This document shows, in pieces, positions 28,901 through 35,519 of a DNA stretch of 64,000 bases. Source of the stretch: Nectonema munidae. Its lineage: Eukaryota; Nematomorpha; Nectonematoida; Nectonematidae. The notes beneath the pieces were generated by a model. That model worked only from the letters and a program-made list of their open reading frames with translations. It searched no databases and was not told where the DNA came from. Position 1 is the first letter of the stretch. Each line of letters opens with the position of its first letter. The DNA lies in NCBI GenBank assembly GCA_030549495.1, contig JAUIRK010000570.1, positions 1,146,001 through 1,210,000 of the forward strand, in the 5' to 3' direction. Both the position numbers and the translations under genes were made by a program.

Positions 28901-31900
28901 TAACTCAAATATAAGTTTAGAGGGAGAAACAGATGGATGCATATTGCTGAAAAGGGAGGTGAGGCAAAAATAATTGGATTAGGCCATAACTATTTTATTG
29001 AATATAATAGATATAGAACTTACTCTTCCAACTCTAAGGAATTTGCCTCCTAAATCAAAAAGATTCATTGCGGAAATGGCATCTTCGGCAGCTTGTTTAG
29101 TTTCATACTCGATAAAGCCATACCCTCTATTCAATTAAAAATAAGAAGACAATGAAAGCAAAAAATATTTCAAAAAAGTTAACAAAATATATATTTACTG
29201 TAATTGTATGGATCGAACAGAAAAGATTGGTTGTGACTTATAACAAAATTTTCAAAAATTGATTGATTGTTAAATAAGAAAAGGTTAATTCCTATTAAAA
29301 TTCCAAATATTCATTTTTAAACTAAAAAATATTTAGTTCATATTAAAGTATATTTCATTCCTTTATATTGGAAGAAAGTAGCGAATTTAAGGATCTTGAA
29401 TTTTTTCTTTTAATAGACTTTTTGATAATTTTTAATATATTTAGTTAGCTCATTTAAAAACTTCATTAAAAACAGAAGAAATATAGTTAGCTTCAATGCA
29501 TAAGTATTTGACAAAGATTGATTATCTCCTTCTAGATAGTATTTTCACGAATGATGCACTAGACAAACATTATACCCAAAAATTAATGATAAAGAAAGTC
29601 TTTAACAAAAACAATTAGGTTAAAATATTCCAGAAAAAAATGTGTTGATAAAAGAAGTTGAACTACAATATTTTTCGATTATTTGAGTTTCATTCAAAAT
29701 ATCTATCGTTAGCCTCTGCACGGTCTAGTTACGAGTTTAAAGTTATTTATTCATGTAATATGCATATTTAAATGTGAGTGTATGAATATAGTCATTACAA
29801 ATGCATACAAAAGTAAGAAACCAAAATGTTTTCAGAATTCGTTCCGATTAAATATATGGCAATTTAAAAAACAAATTAGCAAAAAAACTCAAAAGGACGA
29901 ACTTTCTTTTGATATGCTAAGAAAATCAGTCTATAATGGCATGCCATATTTAATATAAAGTGATTTAAAAAGATTTTCTTACTTATGCCTGTTAGGAACA
30001 GGAGAAGCCGCTAATTCGCAACATTTAATCGTTCCAAAAGCTTCAAATACACTAAAAAAATTTCAAAAGGTAAATGAACACAAATGAGAATATAAAAAAC
30101 ATTAAGTGTGTGACAAAATATCAAAATGAGAAAAAGTCGAAAATTCCTAGTGGTCTAGAGGACATTTGACAAGTTAATAATTGTAAACGAGAGTATTCGC
30201 CCAGCCATAAAAACTTCTTTCAACATATATGTTAAAACTTGTTAGTTGGTTAGTTATTTAGTTCAAAGGGTAAGTAATTAGTTGGATTTTTAGCTAGATA
30301 ATTTTGTTAGATTTTAGATAGGTATTAAATGGTGCTTTTTCTTACTAACTACAACACAAATAAAACACAAGGATCGTCATTATATCAATTTCACCTTCTG
30401 TCTTGTAGAGATATTACCATTTGTCATTTTGTCTTCCGCGAAGTTCTGCTGTATATTATTTTTTAAACATAAATAGATTATACTTTTATTGAAATAAATT
30501 AAGCTAAAAATATGTTGAACTTGAAAGAGAATGAGTAACTTTTTCTAATGTGAAAGAAAATGAAAATGAACCGAAATTTTCATTGCATTTATAAGTAAGT
30601 ATTATAAAAAATTATAGAAATGCAAGAACAAAAAGAAAATTCATTACAGAAGTGATCAAATTAAATAATTCTGAAAATCTTAATCGTTCGAAAAATTCGA
30701 ATTAAAATGACATTTTTAACAAACTTTAAAAAAAATTTCTTGATCATATTTGGAAATAAAGTTTACCTCTTAGTATCTTGATCAGTCAAATCAGGATGAA
30801 TTGAAGAAACGAAAATTCTGTTATAGGCTCTGGATTCTGAAATTAACTGGTCAATAATTGGTTGAGCTTGAGGCATATTTGTAGGTCGCCCAACCTTATA
30901 AAGAAGAAATAAACAGTATATATAAGGTAATAAGAGATTAAATTTACTTTGAGATTTCTCCCACACAAAAGAACATTATTCATTTGCTCCATAGCTAGTT
31001 GTGCAGACTCAGGCAGTTCGAATTCGACAAAGGCAAAGCCTTTGTGTTTCATAGTTAAGTTGTCCCATGACATGCTTATGTTTTTAACAGGACCAAAAGG
31101 CGCAAACGTTGAACGGATTGTATCTTCCTTTAATTCAAAACTGATACTACCCACGTAAACTCTTAATGTAATGTTTTGATAAAAATTAAATGGGGAAACT
31201 TGTAACATTTGGATAAAACGCACTAATATAGAAGAAATATCTAGATGAGCGTTCCCAAACTTTGGGTAGAGAGATTTAGGAAAGGGTTCCATGAAATCTT
31301 ATTGAAAAAGAAGACGAAAAAAACGAATGTTTGCTTTAGATTTCATGTTAGACGATAAAATTTAAAATTTAATCTTTATAGATTAAAAAAATTAACTAGC
31401 ATACAATAGTGGTTCCCAAAGTGGAGCGTAGCAGGTCATAAGGGCCGTATTGAAATTATTAGAGGTATAATTTTTCTTAAATTTTTCTAACGAAATTCTT
31501 AGAGGTATAATTTATCTTAGAGCTATAAATTTTGGATATCAAAAAAGGTTCAATTCTCTTCCCGCTATTCGAAAATGACAAAAATACTTTTATTAAAATG
31601 GTTTGAGTGATGTAAATAAAATTTTAAGTAATGAAAGAAAGCGTATTGATACACATTATAATGTAGGAGTGATGCTATCAGAATTAAATTCAGTAAAATC
31701 AAAACAATCATTTAAATTTGGAAAATAACTAAAGAACGGATCACATGAAAGGCTTATGCATTTTTTTATTCTAAAAGAAAATATACTTTATAAGTCAGGG
31801 GATTTACTTAAAATAATGTAATTTAAGGAGGTGTTTGGAAAAGTTAGGAAACACATACATGGAAGGATTTGCAAAAGATTTTAGAACCCCCGACAAAAAA

Positions 31901-34635
31901 CACTTATAAGGGTTCCCAATATCAACCTCCAAAAAAGGCCAATATTTGGGATAAATCTATATCTATTACGAGTGTATAATTTTGTGTGTCCCTGTGTAAA
32001 TATGTGTAGGTGTCTGTTAGTTTCTTATTCTCTCAATGCGTACTTTTATGATTAGACTAAAATATTTAAAATACTACAATCTTTTGAATTCATCACAACT
32101 TTTCAAAGTTATTACTGTCAAAAATTAAATATTTTTTACATTACCTTCTTAATTTTTACAAAGATTGATCAGAAATAAATTTAAAAAATTCAAAATTTTT
32201 GTATAATTACAAGAATAAATTAGGTGTGGAGGAGAAGTGCTCATTTTGCCTTCTAATAAGGCCGAGCACGAAGGAATCAATAAAATCGAAAAAAATTACT
32301 TGCACATCAAAGCGAGAGCCTGGTTTTTTTGAACAGATGATTTAAAAGCTTGCATTTGCTGAAACAAGTAAAATGTGAATTATAAGAAATGTGGCATCAT
32401 CATAAGCATACATTTTGTTGGTGTGACAAGGTTTGCTTGACTAGAACATTCTTGATATTTAATTCCATGGCGTACTTTTTAGCTGCAGCAATTTTTTCAT
32501 TTTGAACCGAACTAATATTTACCAAGGGATAAACAGAGAGTTCAGGTTCTTTATGTGCTCCTGGCCCCTCAACCACATCCCCAACTTGTTGTGCTTCCTT
32601 TTCCAGTGATGCACTTCGCGTCCCCTTTTCTACAAAAGATTAAATAAAAATAGGGTATTTTGAATACGTTTGTTCGTGCTTTAAGACTCAGTGTTTCTTA
32701 AACTCAAAAAGCTGGTCACCCCTAATCGATAGCCAATAATTATTTGGACAAATAAAGCAATTTAAATCCCTGTATCATGAACATCTATAAGTAAAGCACT
32801 AATTTATGGAGCAAACACTTCTTCATTGCATGAAAATAAAAGGCCTAACAAATGACATACCTTATAAGGATAAAAAGATCAATTTCTCTCATCCAAAAAT
32901 CTCTATCTCCAAATGATCTAGCATTCAAAAGTAGAAAACTAGTTCAAATTTACTTTTTTAAGATTCAAGAATTTAGGATAAAAATATTGGAAAATATGAA
33001 TGAATATTATTTAAAAACATTTTTTCATAAGTTTGGGTTTAGCATGATCATTGCATTTTAAATTTAAAACAGGGAAAAAAAATTCAAAATGAAGTTAATA
33101 TAAAAAAAGATTTTTTTTACCAAATAAAAATTGAAAATAGGAGTTATGTTGAAGAATCAAAAACGAATTCAATGTAATTTTATGCTAAAGTAAGGCCAAA
33201 TACACCGAAAAATACATTTAAAACATACTATTTTAATAATAATTTATCATGGATATGCTTTAAAATACAAGTAGGAAAGATTTATTTCGATGGGACGATA
33301 GCATAGATTTATAGACGTTACGCTCTCATGGTCTAAGAAACACTGGCTTAAATAAAATGAAATTAAGAAAAGAAATGAGTGTTTAATCATAAGAATATAG
33401 AGATAAAAGGAATTGAGTCTGGAGAGAGTGGTATGAAGAGGAGCTAAAAAGGTAAAATAGAAAAAGTGAAGATGAGGTGGCGAATAGTTAAATAAAAGAA
33501 ATGAAACGAAATTTGAGTGGTGATGCAAGTGTTAGTGTGAGAGCAAGAAAAATAGTAACAAATTCTTCATTGTTACTTTTTATACTGAATGAACACACCC
33601 ACACACACTAAATTTGGAAAGCAGGAAGTGTGCAAACCGAGTCTGTGTTTTCGCTGCAAACTATACAACACGCTGAAAGTAGAAATATAGAAAGAATACA
33701 GGTGTGGTGATGAATAAAAACTAAATAATAAATTGCCCCATTTTAAATCCATGCACTTACTTTAACGTACAAACGCCGACCAAACGGAACACACCGACTT
33801 ATCCCGACACCGCAAACTGTCCCTGCCTACCTCTATCAAAAAACGCATCGATGCTATTTTCTGGGATGATCTCCTTTCTTCACGCAATTAATAGAGAAAG
33901 GTGTTCTGGAATGTCTATGAGGATTTGAAAAATTAACATCTCTAATGACTTTTTGAAAATGTACTTAAATGCTACAAAATCTTTTTATAATGTAACGATA
34001 GTTTGAAACTGAAATTTACACTATAGCAATTAAAATCATAAAAGTGGAATCATTTGTTTTCTCTTCTGGTAGTATAAAGTCACTTTAAATTTTAAAAACT
34101 ATATCATATTTACCTAGGTAAGCGTGGAGGATTTAACGTGCCTATGTAAGTATATGAGAATCTTGTTATACAATCACGATTTGTAAGCCTCGTGAATACT
34201 CCAGGTACAGGTATAGCAAGAGAATATAAATTTGATATACAGAGTAATCAGGCTTAAAACAGAAAAGAAAAACAACTTAAATGTTAAAAGAAACACTATC
34301 CAGTCTTCAATAAAGCTGTGGTATTGGGGGAAAATAAGCTATAAAAAAGGCTTGTACCGAGTGTACTTTAGCAAAATGATAAATTTATACTGATAACAAA
34401 ACTTTAGAGATGTCAACTTTATTAATCGGATTATTTTAACTCACCTAAAAATAAAAAAATTTAAAAAAAATTAAAACTAAGATAAAATATATTTTAGCAC
34501 GCAATTTTAAATGAATTTTGAAAGGTTTGAAAAAAATTAAAAGGAAAAAAGAGAAAGCTTACCTGAAGGAGATAACGAAAGATTCTGAGATTCGTTACCT
34601 ATTTTTTCAATTAAACAATCCGAAACGGTACTCAT
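1826..34635 (-). CDS. PUF60: PUF60 / half pint: poly(U)-binding splicing factor, 12 coding exons
   Basis: Nuclear splicing factor that binds U-rich intron ends and helps U2AF recognise 3' splice sites; the family also acts in alternative splicing. Coding exons (minus strand): 34635-34563, 32629-32412, 32358-32300, 31161-30948, 30894-30767, 30051-29983, 29126-29024, 26753-26628, 17774-17615, 17555-17377, 15309-15120, 1935-1826. All junctions are GT-AG and the phases agree throughout, giving 1629 nt (542 aa); human PUF60 is 559 aa. Domains: RRM1 about 118-188 ([14 protein letters not shown]), RRM2 about 215-288 (IFVSSI, KGYGFIEY), an Ala-rich linker near 313-322, and a C-terminal UHM about 444-542 with acidic helix and R518-F-F, the RXF motif that binds ULMs. 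The linker between RRM2 and the UHM is the least conserved part. Exon 9 joins in frame only with the acceptor at 17775; a second AG nearby would break the frame. Confidence 0.93.
1936..3640. other. PUF60 intron stretch, AT-rich
   Basis: No gene recognised. It holds an interrupted CAT/CAC trinucleotide patch at 3165-3210 and a CGACACACC motif at 3422-3436 that resembles the subterminal part of the hAT end at 3811. The short open frames have no protein-like composition. Confidence 0.4.
3690..3740. mobile_element. pogo/Tigger-like terminal remnant
   Basis: Plus-strand CGCGTTAATCGAAATCGCG followed by a segment ending GAGGGATAACTGTA. Reversed, it begins TACAGTTATCCCTC, the TA-flanked CAG start and TTAAT-CG repeats seen in pogo/Tigger termini. 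No transposase is attached. Confidence 0.4.
3755..3811. mobile_element. hAT right-end remnant
   Basis: Ends TTTGGGAAACACTG at 3811, the reverse of the CAGTGTTTCCCAAA hAT terminus, preceded by CGCGACACA motifs typical of the subterminal region. No left partner with a matching 8-bp flank was found. Confidence 0.45.
3820..5490. other. PUF60 intron stretch, no feature
   Basis: Very AT-rich sequence with homopolymer runs. No open frame above about 60 codons and no terminus, repeat or exon that I can recognise. Confidence 0.4.
5500..5890 (+). mobile_element. hAT fossil, transposase C-terminus
   Basis: The plus strand at 5590-5840 translates, with a stop, to a [14 protein letters not shown] segment followed by LSKTRNR, a strong match to the hAT dimerisation domain (usual form [14 protein letters not shown]). 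The right terminus GTTGAGAAACACTG ends at 5890. Everything 5' of the C-terminal domain is lost or unrecognisable. Confidence 0.7.
5981..7274 (+). pseudogene. PHD finger plus OTU-like (vertnin-like) protein gene, decayed
   Basis: A first segment (5981-6190) after a TTTAG acceptor encodes a C4HC3 zinc finger of PHD type: CEVC, a C..C pair, HYEC, then CYLC. A 49-bp GT-AG intron (6191-6239) follows, then a segment with DLVCAAWQE. From 6323 the frame carries an OTU-like domain: [15 protein letters not shown] (the NGxCxFxS catalytic-Cys motif), an [14 protein letters not shown] helix, and SVYPPING. After 6789 the similarity continues in another frame with PNHFVPLL, a hallmark of OTU/vertnin-like proteins, then the frame at 6867-7274. 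At least two frame changes suggest decay. Whether it was a host gene or cargo of a mobile element is unknown. A related copy lies at 59.8 kb. Confidence 0.6.
7380..7850 (-). mobile_element. Possible LINE endonuclease fragment
   Basis: The minus strand here gives, with stops, a short stretch ending IYRKPS, then [12 protein letters not shown] sequence and later [12 protein letters not shown], reminiscent of the APE endonuclease of Jockey/CR1-type LINEs (YRPPS ... LLDHIYTS). The match is partial and no catalytic residue set is complete. Confidence 0.33.
7860..9230. other. PUF60 intron stretch, no feature
   Basis: AT-rich with long A and T runs. There is a small imperfect hairpin around 8598-8622 (TTGGAGC/GCTCCAA). 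No gene, exon or terminus recognised. Confidence 0.35.
9240..9930 (+). mobile_element. CR1/Jockey-like LINE fragment, RT palm and thumb
   Basis: In the plus strand: [21 protein letters not shown] (canonical SGVPQGS), then a catalytic [41 protein letters not shown] and LSYEERL. This order is diagnostic of the second half of a non-LTR reverse transcriptase of the CR1/Jockey group. The QG of the PQG motif reads QL, and stops break the first part; 9601-10002 remains open. The fragment is truncated at both ends and abuts the next element near 9930. Confidence 0.75.
9931..10575 (+). pseudogene. Unclassified repeat-family gene, 5' half
   Basis: In several plus-strand frames this matches a family I have seen repeated across arthropod genomes: [48 protein letters not shown] with KNWEQRTEF, and EPLVDP. 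It is broken by stops and small shifts. The reading stops abruptly at 10575, where a hAT is inserted, and resumes at 13736. The biochemical function and the transposon class of the family are not known to me. Confidence 0.6.
10576..13735 (-). mobile_element. Near-complete hAT transposon with BED-type transposase
   Basis: 3160 bp with terminal inverted repeats CAGGGTGTCTACCAA at both ends, flanked by TTTTCA on each side (10570-10575 and 13736-13741), a 6-bp duplication where most hATs make 8. The minus strand encodes the transposase in pieces: a BED-like zinc finger with [11 protein letters not shown] and CSLCKKD (13031-12759); [17 protein letters not shown] with the catalytic SFDE (12813-12274); a part in another frame with [24 protein letters not shown] (12004-11438); and a C-terminal RRRVYDHL plus Lys/Glu-rich coiled coil (11043-10747). 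It carries about four lesions, including a stop near 12100. It splits the element at 9931-14150. Confidence 0.88.
10747..13031 (-). pseudogene. hAT transposase, frame-broken
   Basis: Coding part of the transposon above, read right to left from 13031. The N-terminal finger has CSLC and a distal H...H (HHTKSKKH), as in BED fingers that bind transposon ends. The catalytic region carries SFDE and later the MDGP and RWLEN motifs of the hAT RNase-H-like fold. The two N-terminal frames overlap at 12759-12813, indicating one frame change there; others lie near 12290 and between 11438 and 11043. Not translatable as one protein. Confidence 0.75.
13736..14145 (+). pseudogene. Unclassified repeat-family gene, 3' half
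   Basis: Continuation of the gene at 9931-10575 after the hAT insertion. [11 protein letters not shown] is followed by [25 protein letters not shown] and the family signature [21 protein letters not shown] with MMGDYV. The last 80 codons (13900-14142) are still open. Some sequence expected between the two halves is missing, so this copy was already shortened or has changed since. Confidence 0.65.
14150..15119. other. PUF60 intron stretch, no feature
   Basis: AT-rich, no long open frame, no recognisable terminus. I searched it for the missing PUF60 end before locating that exon at 1.9 kb. Confidence 0.4.
15120..15309 (-). CDS. PUF60: PUF60 coding exon 11 (UHM)
   Basis: 190 nt with the first two-thirds of the [11 protein letters not shown], the acidic helix [15 protein letters not shown], then [11 protein letters not shown] and a strand ending IFVKF. 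Each part is close to human PUF60. It ends in phase 1 at a GTATG donor that opens a 13.2-kb intron. Confidence 0.92.
16104..16229. mobile_element. piggyBac-like MITE
   Basis: A 118-bp insert bounded by TTAA on both sides (16104-16107 and 16226-16229). The ends are inverted: CACTTTAGCGACACCAG on the left, and CCCTTTAAGCACCAG when the right end is reversed. TTAA duplication with a CCCTTT-like start is the piggyBac signature. There is no coding capacity; the core contains AT dinucleotides. Confidence 0.65.
17377..17555 (-). CDS. PUF60: PUF60 coding exon 10
   Basis: 179 nt. It begins with a basic KKRKVHSK patch that could be a nuclear localisation signal and ends [19 protein letters not shown], aligning with human ISGSSARHMVMQKLLRKQE just before the UHM. 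Confidence 0.85.
17615..17774 (-). CDS. PUF60: PUF60 coding exon 9 (Pro-rich linker)
   Basis: 160 nt. The acceptor after AATATAG (17775) keeps phase 0 with exon 8; the more obvious TTTCACAG further in would not. It encodes a proline-rich stretch ([11 protein letters not shown]) and a Ser/Thr-rich tail. A 59-bp intron follows. Identity rests on position and phase more than on conservation. Confidence 0.72.
18353..19720 (+). mobile_element. Decayed pogo/Tigger transposon
   Basis: The left end CAGCAGAACACCGATATAAC follows TA at 18351. Plus-strand frames then show, in order, [49 protein letters not shown] with CEGYKQIKD; and [15 protein letters not shown]. These match the CENP-B-type DNA-binding region and the DDE domain (usual LPPNVTSLLQPLDQG) of Tigger/pogo transposases. 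Many stops and frame changes; old. No matching right terminus was found, so the right edge is approximate. It lies in a PUF60 intron. Confidence 0.8.
19720..20868. other. PUF60 intron stretch, unassigned
   Basis: Includes a pogo-like end candidate near 19984 (TATTATCCGGTAATCACG) and a patch of mixed composition at 20170-20460 with overlapping short open frames on the minus strand. No protein family recognised. Confidence 0.35.
20869..22044. repeat. Long near-perfect inverted repeat (1.18-kb palindrome)
   Basis: Left arm 20869-21424 and right arm 21489-22044 are both 556 nt with no net indel, separated by 64 nt. Comparing them by eye I find one mismatch (near 21278 against 21640). The outer ends are made of short tandem units containing CCAACCTGTATACTACGAT. 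Two more units follow the right arm, up to about 22105. It lies wholly within the 8.9-kb PUF60 intron, so the pre-mRNA would carry a 556-bp hairpin. No transposase and no clear target duplication. Confidence 0.93.
22045..22105. repeat. Tandem units continuing the palindrome edge
   Basis: About two diverged copies of the 28-bp unit that also forms the outer ends of the inverted repeat. They exist only on the right side, so the arms were defined within a longer tandem array. Confidence 0.6.
22141..22314. repeat. 87-bp tandem duplication
   Basis: 22141-22227 and 22228-22314 are virtually identical, starting TGAGAATATATCATTACATA and ending in AAATTTAGA. The repeat reads open on the minus strand, but the product is only a repeated short peptide. 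Confidence 0.85.
22300..23310. repeat. Three dispersed copies of a ~120-bp repeat
   Basis: Copies near 22300-22415, 22535-22655 and 23185-23310 share AAATTTAGATTCTGA, GAGTCGCTTTATAATTG, AATATAGGTAAAAATTTGTC and AAAATGCATCCCTTAT in that order, all on the same strand. They are separated by other sequence that is itself partly repeated (AACCCGCA blocks near 22500 and 22940). Confidence 0.75.
23538..24055. repeat. 259-bp tandem duplication
   Basis: Two direct copies, 23538-23796 and 23797-24055, nearly identical. Each begins CCACACACGCGTGCTAAAGA and contains a small hairpin TAACGAA/TTCGTTA (the second copy carries a short T insertion there). GC-richer than the surroundings. Confidence 0.85.
24050..24720. 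repeat. ~340-bp imperfect tandem duplication
   Basis: The block at 24050-24350 recurs at about 24390-24720, sharing ATTATACTGACC, AATATATATTAATTTTCGAC, TGAAACTAGATAAAA and TATTTATTTGTA in order. Divergence is higher than in the 259-bp pair, so it is older. Confidence 0.65.
24995..25030. repeat. GTA/ATT trinucleotide microsatellite
   Basis: About five GTA units followed by about six ATT units, interrupted at the switch. Confidence 0.8.
25971..26177 (-). CDS. Unidentified short coding-like frame
   Basis: A 68-codon frame starting [11 protein letters not shown] and ending near LTMLSLQER. Unlike other short frames nearby, it has a balanced amino-acid mix with few Phe/Asn/Lys runs and reads like an alpha-helical protein. 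A GTATTT after the ERY codons could be a splice donor, so it might be a first exon of a gene nested in the PUF60 intron. It does not fit PUF60 and I recognise no family. Confidence 0.28.
   Translation of the reverse strand: MEEKRAFVTSFLESFRDVTHEVVKHVNLIYFLTEEIGKDRKKIDSRWEMLGHSTSRLTMLSLQERYFT
26178..26627. other. PUF60 intron stretch, no feature
   Basis: AT-rich. Only a short patch near 26455-26520 is of higher complexity, and it contains nothing recognisable. Confidence 0.35.
26628..26753 (-). CDS. PUF60: PUF60 coding exon 8 (Ala-rich linker)
   Basis: 126 nt, in frame with exon 7. It starts AITPPTSFP (human AVTPPMPLL) and contains [12 protein letters not shown], the hallmark alanine tract found just after RRM2 in PUF60 from flies to humans. 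Confidence 0.87.
27070..27254. mobile_element. hAT MITE with intact 8-bp target duplication
   Basis: 185 bp flanked by GCTTTAAT at 27062-27069 and again at 27255-27262. The ends are inverted: CACGATTTCGGAGT on the left, CACGGCTGAGGAGT when the right end is reversed. The interior is built of GGAGACGAAG/GGAAGCGAA repeats. An 8-bp duplication is standard for hAT. It lies in PUF60 intron 7 and has no coding capacity. Confidence 0.75.
27590..27686. mobile_element. hAT right-end remnant
   Basis: Ends GAGCCACATGTGACCCG...TAGTTTACCCACTTCTG. Reversed, it begins CAGAAGTGGGTAAACTA then CGGGTCACATGTGGC, the familiar hAT terminus with a GGCCCGCGGGCCACAT-like palindrome. The left end was not found. Confidence 0.5.
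27690..29023. other. PUF60 intron stretch, no feature
   Basis: AT-rich with no long frames. A GGGTACGAACCC near 28478-28489 superficially resembles a tRNA T-arm, but no cloverleaf surrounds it. Confidence 0.4.
29024..29126 (-). CDS. PUF60: PUF60 coding exon 7 (end of RRM2)
   Basis: 103 nt carrying RNP1 KGYGFIEY and the signature [16 protein letters not shown]. The donor GTAAGT is a perfect consensus. Confidence 0.9.
29127..29982. other. PUF60 intron between exons 6 and 7
   Basis: AT-rich intron sequence. No repeat end, coding segment or RNA gene recognised. Confidence 0.5.
29983..30051 (-). CDS. PUF60: PUF60 coding exon 6 (RRM2)
   Basis: 69 nt, invisible as a free-standing open frame. It supplies [14 protein letters not shown] of RRM2, matching human VFEAFGKIKSCTLA. 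Acceptor TTTTAG, donor GTAAG. Confidence 0.88.
30052..30766. other. PUF60 intron between exons 5 and 6
   Basis: AT-rich intron sequence with a small TTAGTTGGTTAG-type patch at 30239-30310 and nothing else recognisable. Confidence 0.5.
30767..30894 (-). CDS. PUF60: PUF60 coding exon 5 (linker and start of RRM2)
   Basis: 128 nt. It begins [17 protein letters not shown], the conserved RRM1-RRM2 linker of PUF60, and runs into RNP2 [10 protein letters not shown] of RRM2. It ends in phase 2 at a GTAAAC donor. Confidence 0.9.
30948..31161 (-). CDS. PUF60: PUF60 coding exon 4 (RRM1)
   Basis: 214 nt carrying essentially all of RRM1: RNP2 VYVGSI, the [12 protein letters not shown] helix and turn, RNP1 KGFAFVEF and GRNLK at the end. 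The AG acceptor leaves phase 2 to 0 continuity with exon 3. It is separated from exon 5 by a 53-bp intron. Confidence 0.92.
31406..31930. mobile_element. Possible hAT left end and body remnant
   Basis: TAGTGGTTCCCAAAGTGGAG near 31407 resembles a hAT left terminus (CAGTGGTTCCCAAAGTGG). The following 500 bp contain a partial duplication of TTAGAGGTATAATTTTTCTTA but no recognisable transposase or right end. Confidence 0.3.
32300..32358 (-). CDS. PUF60: PUF60 coding exon 3
   Basis: 59-nt exon too short to stand out as an open frame. It encodes the stretch ending in QALALMC just before RRM1 (human QRALAIMC). Acceptor TTTCAG; GTAATT donor in phase 2. Confidence 0.85.
32412..32629 (-). CDS. PUF60: PUF60 coding exon 2
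   Basis: 218 nt encoding residues 25-97. It includes the conserved segment before RRM1 with [10 protein letters not shown] and KQTLSHQQ, which matches the equivalent human PUF60 stretch nearly residue for residue. The donor GTATGC opens a 53-bp intron. Confidence 0.88.
32689..33345. mobile_element. Non-autonomous hAT element
   Basis: Left end CAGTGTTTCTTAAACTC at 32689; right end, reversed from 33345, CAGTGTTTCTTAGACCATG. The first 12 bases match exactly. The interior of about 650 bp has no transposase. The 8-bp flanks differ (TTAAGACT against GCTTAAAT), so the duplication is decayed or the two ends come from different copies. It lies in PUF60 coding intron 1. Confidence 0.5.
33346..34562. 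other. PUF60 intron stretch, unassigned
   Basis: Mostly AT-rich. A GC-richer patch at 33770-33890 reads, in one plus-strand frame, as about 35 residues of ordinary protein composition ([20 protein letters not shown]) before stops. Its origin is unknown; it may be a fragment of a mobile-element gene. Confidence 0.35.
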
Positions 34636-34654
34636 ATCAAGCCTTTTTAATCGT
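34563..34654 (-). CDS. PUF60: PUF60 coding exon 1
   Basis: The acceptor TTTTAG precedes 34654, so a non-coding first exon must lie further upstream. The ATG is at 34635-34633, with no in-frame ATG before it in this exon. It encodes the first 24 residues and ends in phase 1 at a GTAAGC donor. Confidence 0.8.
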
Positions 34655-34914
34655 CTAAAATAAGCAATGATTATATTAAAATAAGATAATTTAGACGCCA
34701 TATAAAAATTCTCTACTTTAAGTAAAAAAATTTTAAATGAAAAACATACTATTAGTTTTCAAATACCTATTTTTTGGCTAAACATTGCTTTACTTCAAAG
34801 ACAAAATTTTTTTTTAACTGAAAGTCCTCGCGCCACATATTAATATACATACAAATTGTGTATTAATCCTTTGATGACCAAAATTTCTTTCAATGGAATT
34901 TTACATATTTAAAG

Positions 34915-34990
34915 CAGGGGCGGATATCCTGCATGGAAGGGAGGGGGCGCCGCACCTCATAACCCCCCCCCCCTGGGTGTATTTCAAGGG
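34915..34990. mobile_element. hAT (Tip100/Zaphod-like) left end
   Basis: CAGGGGCGGATATCC at 34915 followed by G-rich then C-rich runs. The same terminus type, CAGTGGCGGATCCAG, appears reversed at 49214 and as CAGTGGCGTATCAAG at 37511, so at least three remnants of this group lie in the window. Confidence 0.45.
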
Positions 34991-35519
34991 GGTGAAATAG
35001 TAATAATTTTGTATTTTTTCAATTTTATATCTTACTTTAAAGTATATTTTATAATTTTACTAACTGAATATATGTGTTATATAAGATGATTCTTTGTTTT
35101 TCTGTATTACTATACTAATCTAGTTTGGTAACATTTCGTTGCTAAAAATTTTAAATTTTAATTTTAGGCAACAACTCATCTCAGTACAGACTAATCAATT
35201 CAGGTAGCCAATTCATTTGATCTGAATCAGAATTGTTGAAAATTAGTGCGAAAAAGGCTGAGAAATTTTTTTAGCTCCTAATCAATATTTTATCGGATAG
35301 TGGAGTTATCGAATAATTTAACGTCGGAAAAATAAGGTGTAACTGTATTACCAGTGAGTCTTCTAATACAACCCTTTCCATATGGTCTTTAGAAGACAAA
35401 GATATTTTTAACACACCAAATATAAAATTGGCACAAAAAAAAATTCTGTTCGCTAAAGATTTACAAGAGGTCATTTTTTGAGTCTTGATATAAAACCGTC
35501 CCTTGGTTAGAGTATAGCA

